A stretch of DNA of 14,531 bases from Gammaproteobacteria bacterium (GTDB taxonomy: Bacteria > Pseudomonadota > Gammaproteobacteria > Enterobacterales > Psychrobiaceae), in contig JABSRS010000047.1 in assembly GCA_013214885.1 (NCBI GenBank), positions 1 through 14,531 on the forward strand, in the 5' to 3' direction. Made by a program: the position numbers and the translations under genes. Each line of letters starts with the position of its first letter. Position 1 is the stretch's first letter. The notes below the pieces were generated by a model. It saw only the letters and a program-made list of their open reading frames with translations, searched no databases and had not been told where the DNA came from. Of this stretch, positions 13,759-14,531 are shown piece by piece.

Positions 13759-13823
13759 AATCTGATTCAGATTGAATGTCCGCTATTGGCGATAGGCGAC
13801 TGTATCGTCTGATTTGGATTGAA
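13759..13823 (+). promoter_or_regulatory. Palindrome and duplicated 16-bp motif upstream of the 13851 gene
   Basis: AATCTGA-T-TCAGATT at 13759-13773 is a perfect inverted repeat around one base. TCTGATT-CA-GATTGAA (13761-13776) recurs as TCTGATT-TG-GATTGAA (13808-13823), two mismatches in 16, 47 bases apart. Paired sites in front of a gene suggest a tandem operator or activator sites. The rest of the stretch 13700-13850 shows no gene and no clear terminator for the AlkC-like operon. Confidence 0.35.
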
Positions 13824-13850
13824 ATATAAATCGATCAAGGGAGTTTTTAC

Positions 13851-14127
13851 ATGCAAATTTCTGTAACAAATTTGGATGTGGTGTCGCATCCGTATTTACA
13901 ATGCCCGGAATTGCAATTCCGCTATGAAATCAGACTTAGAATTTTACAGTGGTGAGAGCCTGTTTCCGCCAGAGCAATCAGGCTGGAAGGCAAAGGAGCA
14001 ATATTGGGGGCATATTCTTCTATGCATGTGTCCTGATTGTGATACGGGGCTTTATGCTTTGGAAGTATCCGTCTTATCTCACCCTATCAAGGGCGAGGTG
14101 TTTGCTAATGATAATGGCTACAGCCGC
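13851..14127 (+). pseudogene. Frameshifted, 3'-truncated gene of unknown family
   Basis: ATG 13851 has a good AAGGGAG site and begins MQISVTNLDVVSHPYLQCPE, but stops at TGA 13953-13955. Protein-like sequence switches frame near 13925-13935 and continues SDLEFYSGESLFPPEQSGWK, then YWGHILLCMCPDCDTGLYAL and EVSVLSHPIKGEVFANDNG. The two halves read together as one plausible small cytoplasmic protein with a C-x2-C pair. It then runs in frame into IS66 tnpC sequence at about 14128, so its own C-terminus is lost. Family not recognised; some immunity-type proteins look like this, but that is only a guess. Confidence 0.4.
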
Positions 14128-14412
14128 ATCCAGTGGCACACGTTAACCGTTTATGTTGAAGACGGTCATTTGGCTATTGATAATAACCGTGCTGAACGAG
14201 CGGTAAAACCATTTGTTATTGGCCGCAAGAACTGGATGATCTCCAACACTGCTAACGGAGCCGATGCAAGTGCCGTTCTATATAGTATTATCGAAACGGC
14301 AAAAGCTAATGGACTCATCCCGTTTGACTATCTGATGCATTGCTTCGAACATCTAGCGACTGGAAGTGATGACATCGATGCGATTCTGCCATGGAATATT
14401 GGCATTAGCTAG
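14128..14412 (+). pseudogene. IS66-family transposase TnpC, C-terminal remnant
   Basis: The sequence LTVYVEDGHLAIDNNRAERA, VKPFVIGRKNWMISNTANGA, DASAVLYSIIETAKANGLIP and ILPW is the well-conserved C-terminal region of IS66 Orf3 transposases, including the D-N-N-x-A-E stretch that carries the catalytic Glu. About 95 codons remain of a protein normally around 500 residues, fused in frame to the preceding unrelated gene. The right terminus of the element follows directly. Confidence 0.88.
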
Positions 14413-14434
14413 GTGTCGATCCCCAGACGCTTAC
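14413..14434 (+). repeat. Right terminal inverted repeat of an IS66 element
   Basis: The 22 bases right after the tnpC stop read, on the minus strand, GTAAGCGTCTGGGGATCGAC followed by two more bases. The first ten match the IS66 left terminus at 5149-5158. This marks the outer edge of the remnant at 14434. Confidence 0.75.
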
Positions 14435-14439
14435 ATTAC

Positions 14440-14531
14440 AATTAATCAATTAATCAATTAATCAATTAATCAATTAATCAATTAATCAATTAATCAATTA
14501 ATCAATTAATCAATTAATCAATTAATCAATT
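14440..14531 (+). repeat. 8-bp tandem repeat AATTAATC, at least 11.5 copies
   Basis: Perfect AATTAATC units run from 14440 to the window edge, so the true length is unknown. The unit contains TAA on both strands and its length is not a multiple of three, so every reading frame meets a stop within 24 bases; it cannot be inside a coding region. It starts five bases outside the IS66 terminus. Confidence 0.97.

Noticed and set aside
13949..14146. 65-codon GTG-start ORF overlapping the frameshifted gene
   Set aside because: Composition is not protein-like for this region, and the other frame contains both the coherent upstream peptide and the IS66 transposase.
5141..14442. A single IS66 element split by a large insertion, using the left end at 5149 and right end at 14434
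   Set aside because: The eight bases outside the two ends (ATTTAATT and ATTACAAT) do not match as a target duplication and tnpB is missing between them; two separate remnants are more likely, although one rearranged copy is not excluded.
1..14531. CRISPR array, tRNA or rRNA genes
   Set aside because: Repeats present are direct tandem arrays without spacers, and no cloverleaf or rRNA-like sequence was noticed on either strand by eye.

Overview
The window looks like AT-rich gammaproteobacterial DNA of the marine Alteromonadales/Vibrionales kind (Shewanella-like in feel; this is an impression from codon use and gene families, not a placement). All intact genes except one regulator lie on the + strand. 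Three blocks of working genes are separated by wreckage of insertion sequences and other mobile DNA.

Block 1 (about 200-4527) is a tripartite efflux operon: a periplasmic adaptor (HlyD/MacA type) whose start has no recognisable start codon, a LolD/MacB-type ATPase, and an 811-residue permease with two FtsX domains. The last two overlap by one base (TAATG). It ends at a stem-loop (4572-4603).

Block 2 (4610-7131) is mobile debris: a decayed IS66 tnpB fused to an internally deleted IS630 transposase; the left end of a second IS66 with tnpA; and an apparently intact IS3-family element (5534-6786, OrfA/OrfB with a T TTT TTG slippery site and a DD(35)E triad). The IS3 copy abuts the last ~100 codons of a type I restriction subunit (HsdR-like), broken by an eight-copy 10-bp tandem repeat that puts the two halves out of frame.

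Block 3 (7187-10394) is an SDR oxidoreductase followed by a compact alkylation-response operon: an AraC-HTH/O6-alkylguanine methyltransferase fusion that lacks the Ada N-terminal domain, a 2OG-Fe(II) oxygenase, a free-standing Ada metal-binding domain, and AlkB. Together they could revert O6-alkylguanine and N1/N3-methyl base damage; the Ada sensor is split from its DNA-binding half.

Block 4 (10437-11049) contains fragments only: an unrecognised ORF, the first ~22 residues of a tyrosine integrase, and a broken GNAT acetyltransferase.

Block 5 (11066-13699) is a WYL-domain regulator transcribed divergently from a three-gene unit: a small dimeric alpha-beta-barrel protein (ABM-like), a four-helix membrane protein, and an AlkC-type HEAT-repeat DNA alkylation repair protein. 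A 29-bp near-perfect inverted repeat sits between the divergent genes. Two independent alkylation-repair loci therefore lie within 7 kb, flanked by mobile DNA, which suggests an acquired alkylation-defence region.

The window closes with a frameshifted gene of unknown family cut off by the C-terminus and right end of an IS66 element, then an 8-bp tandem repeat (about 11.5 copies) that runs off the edge.
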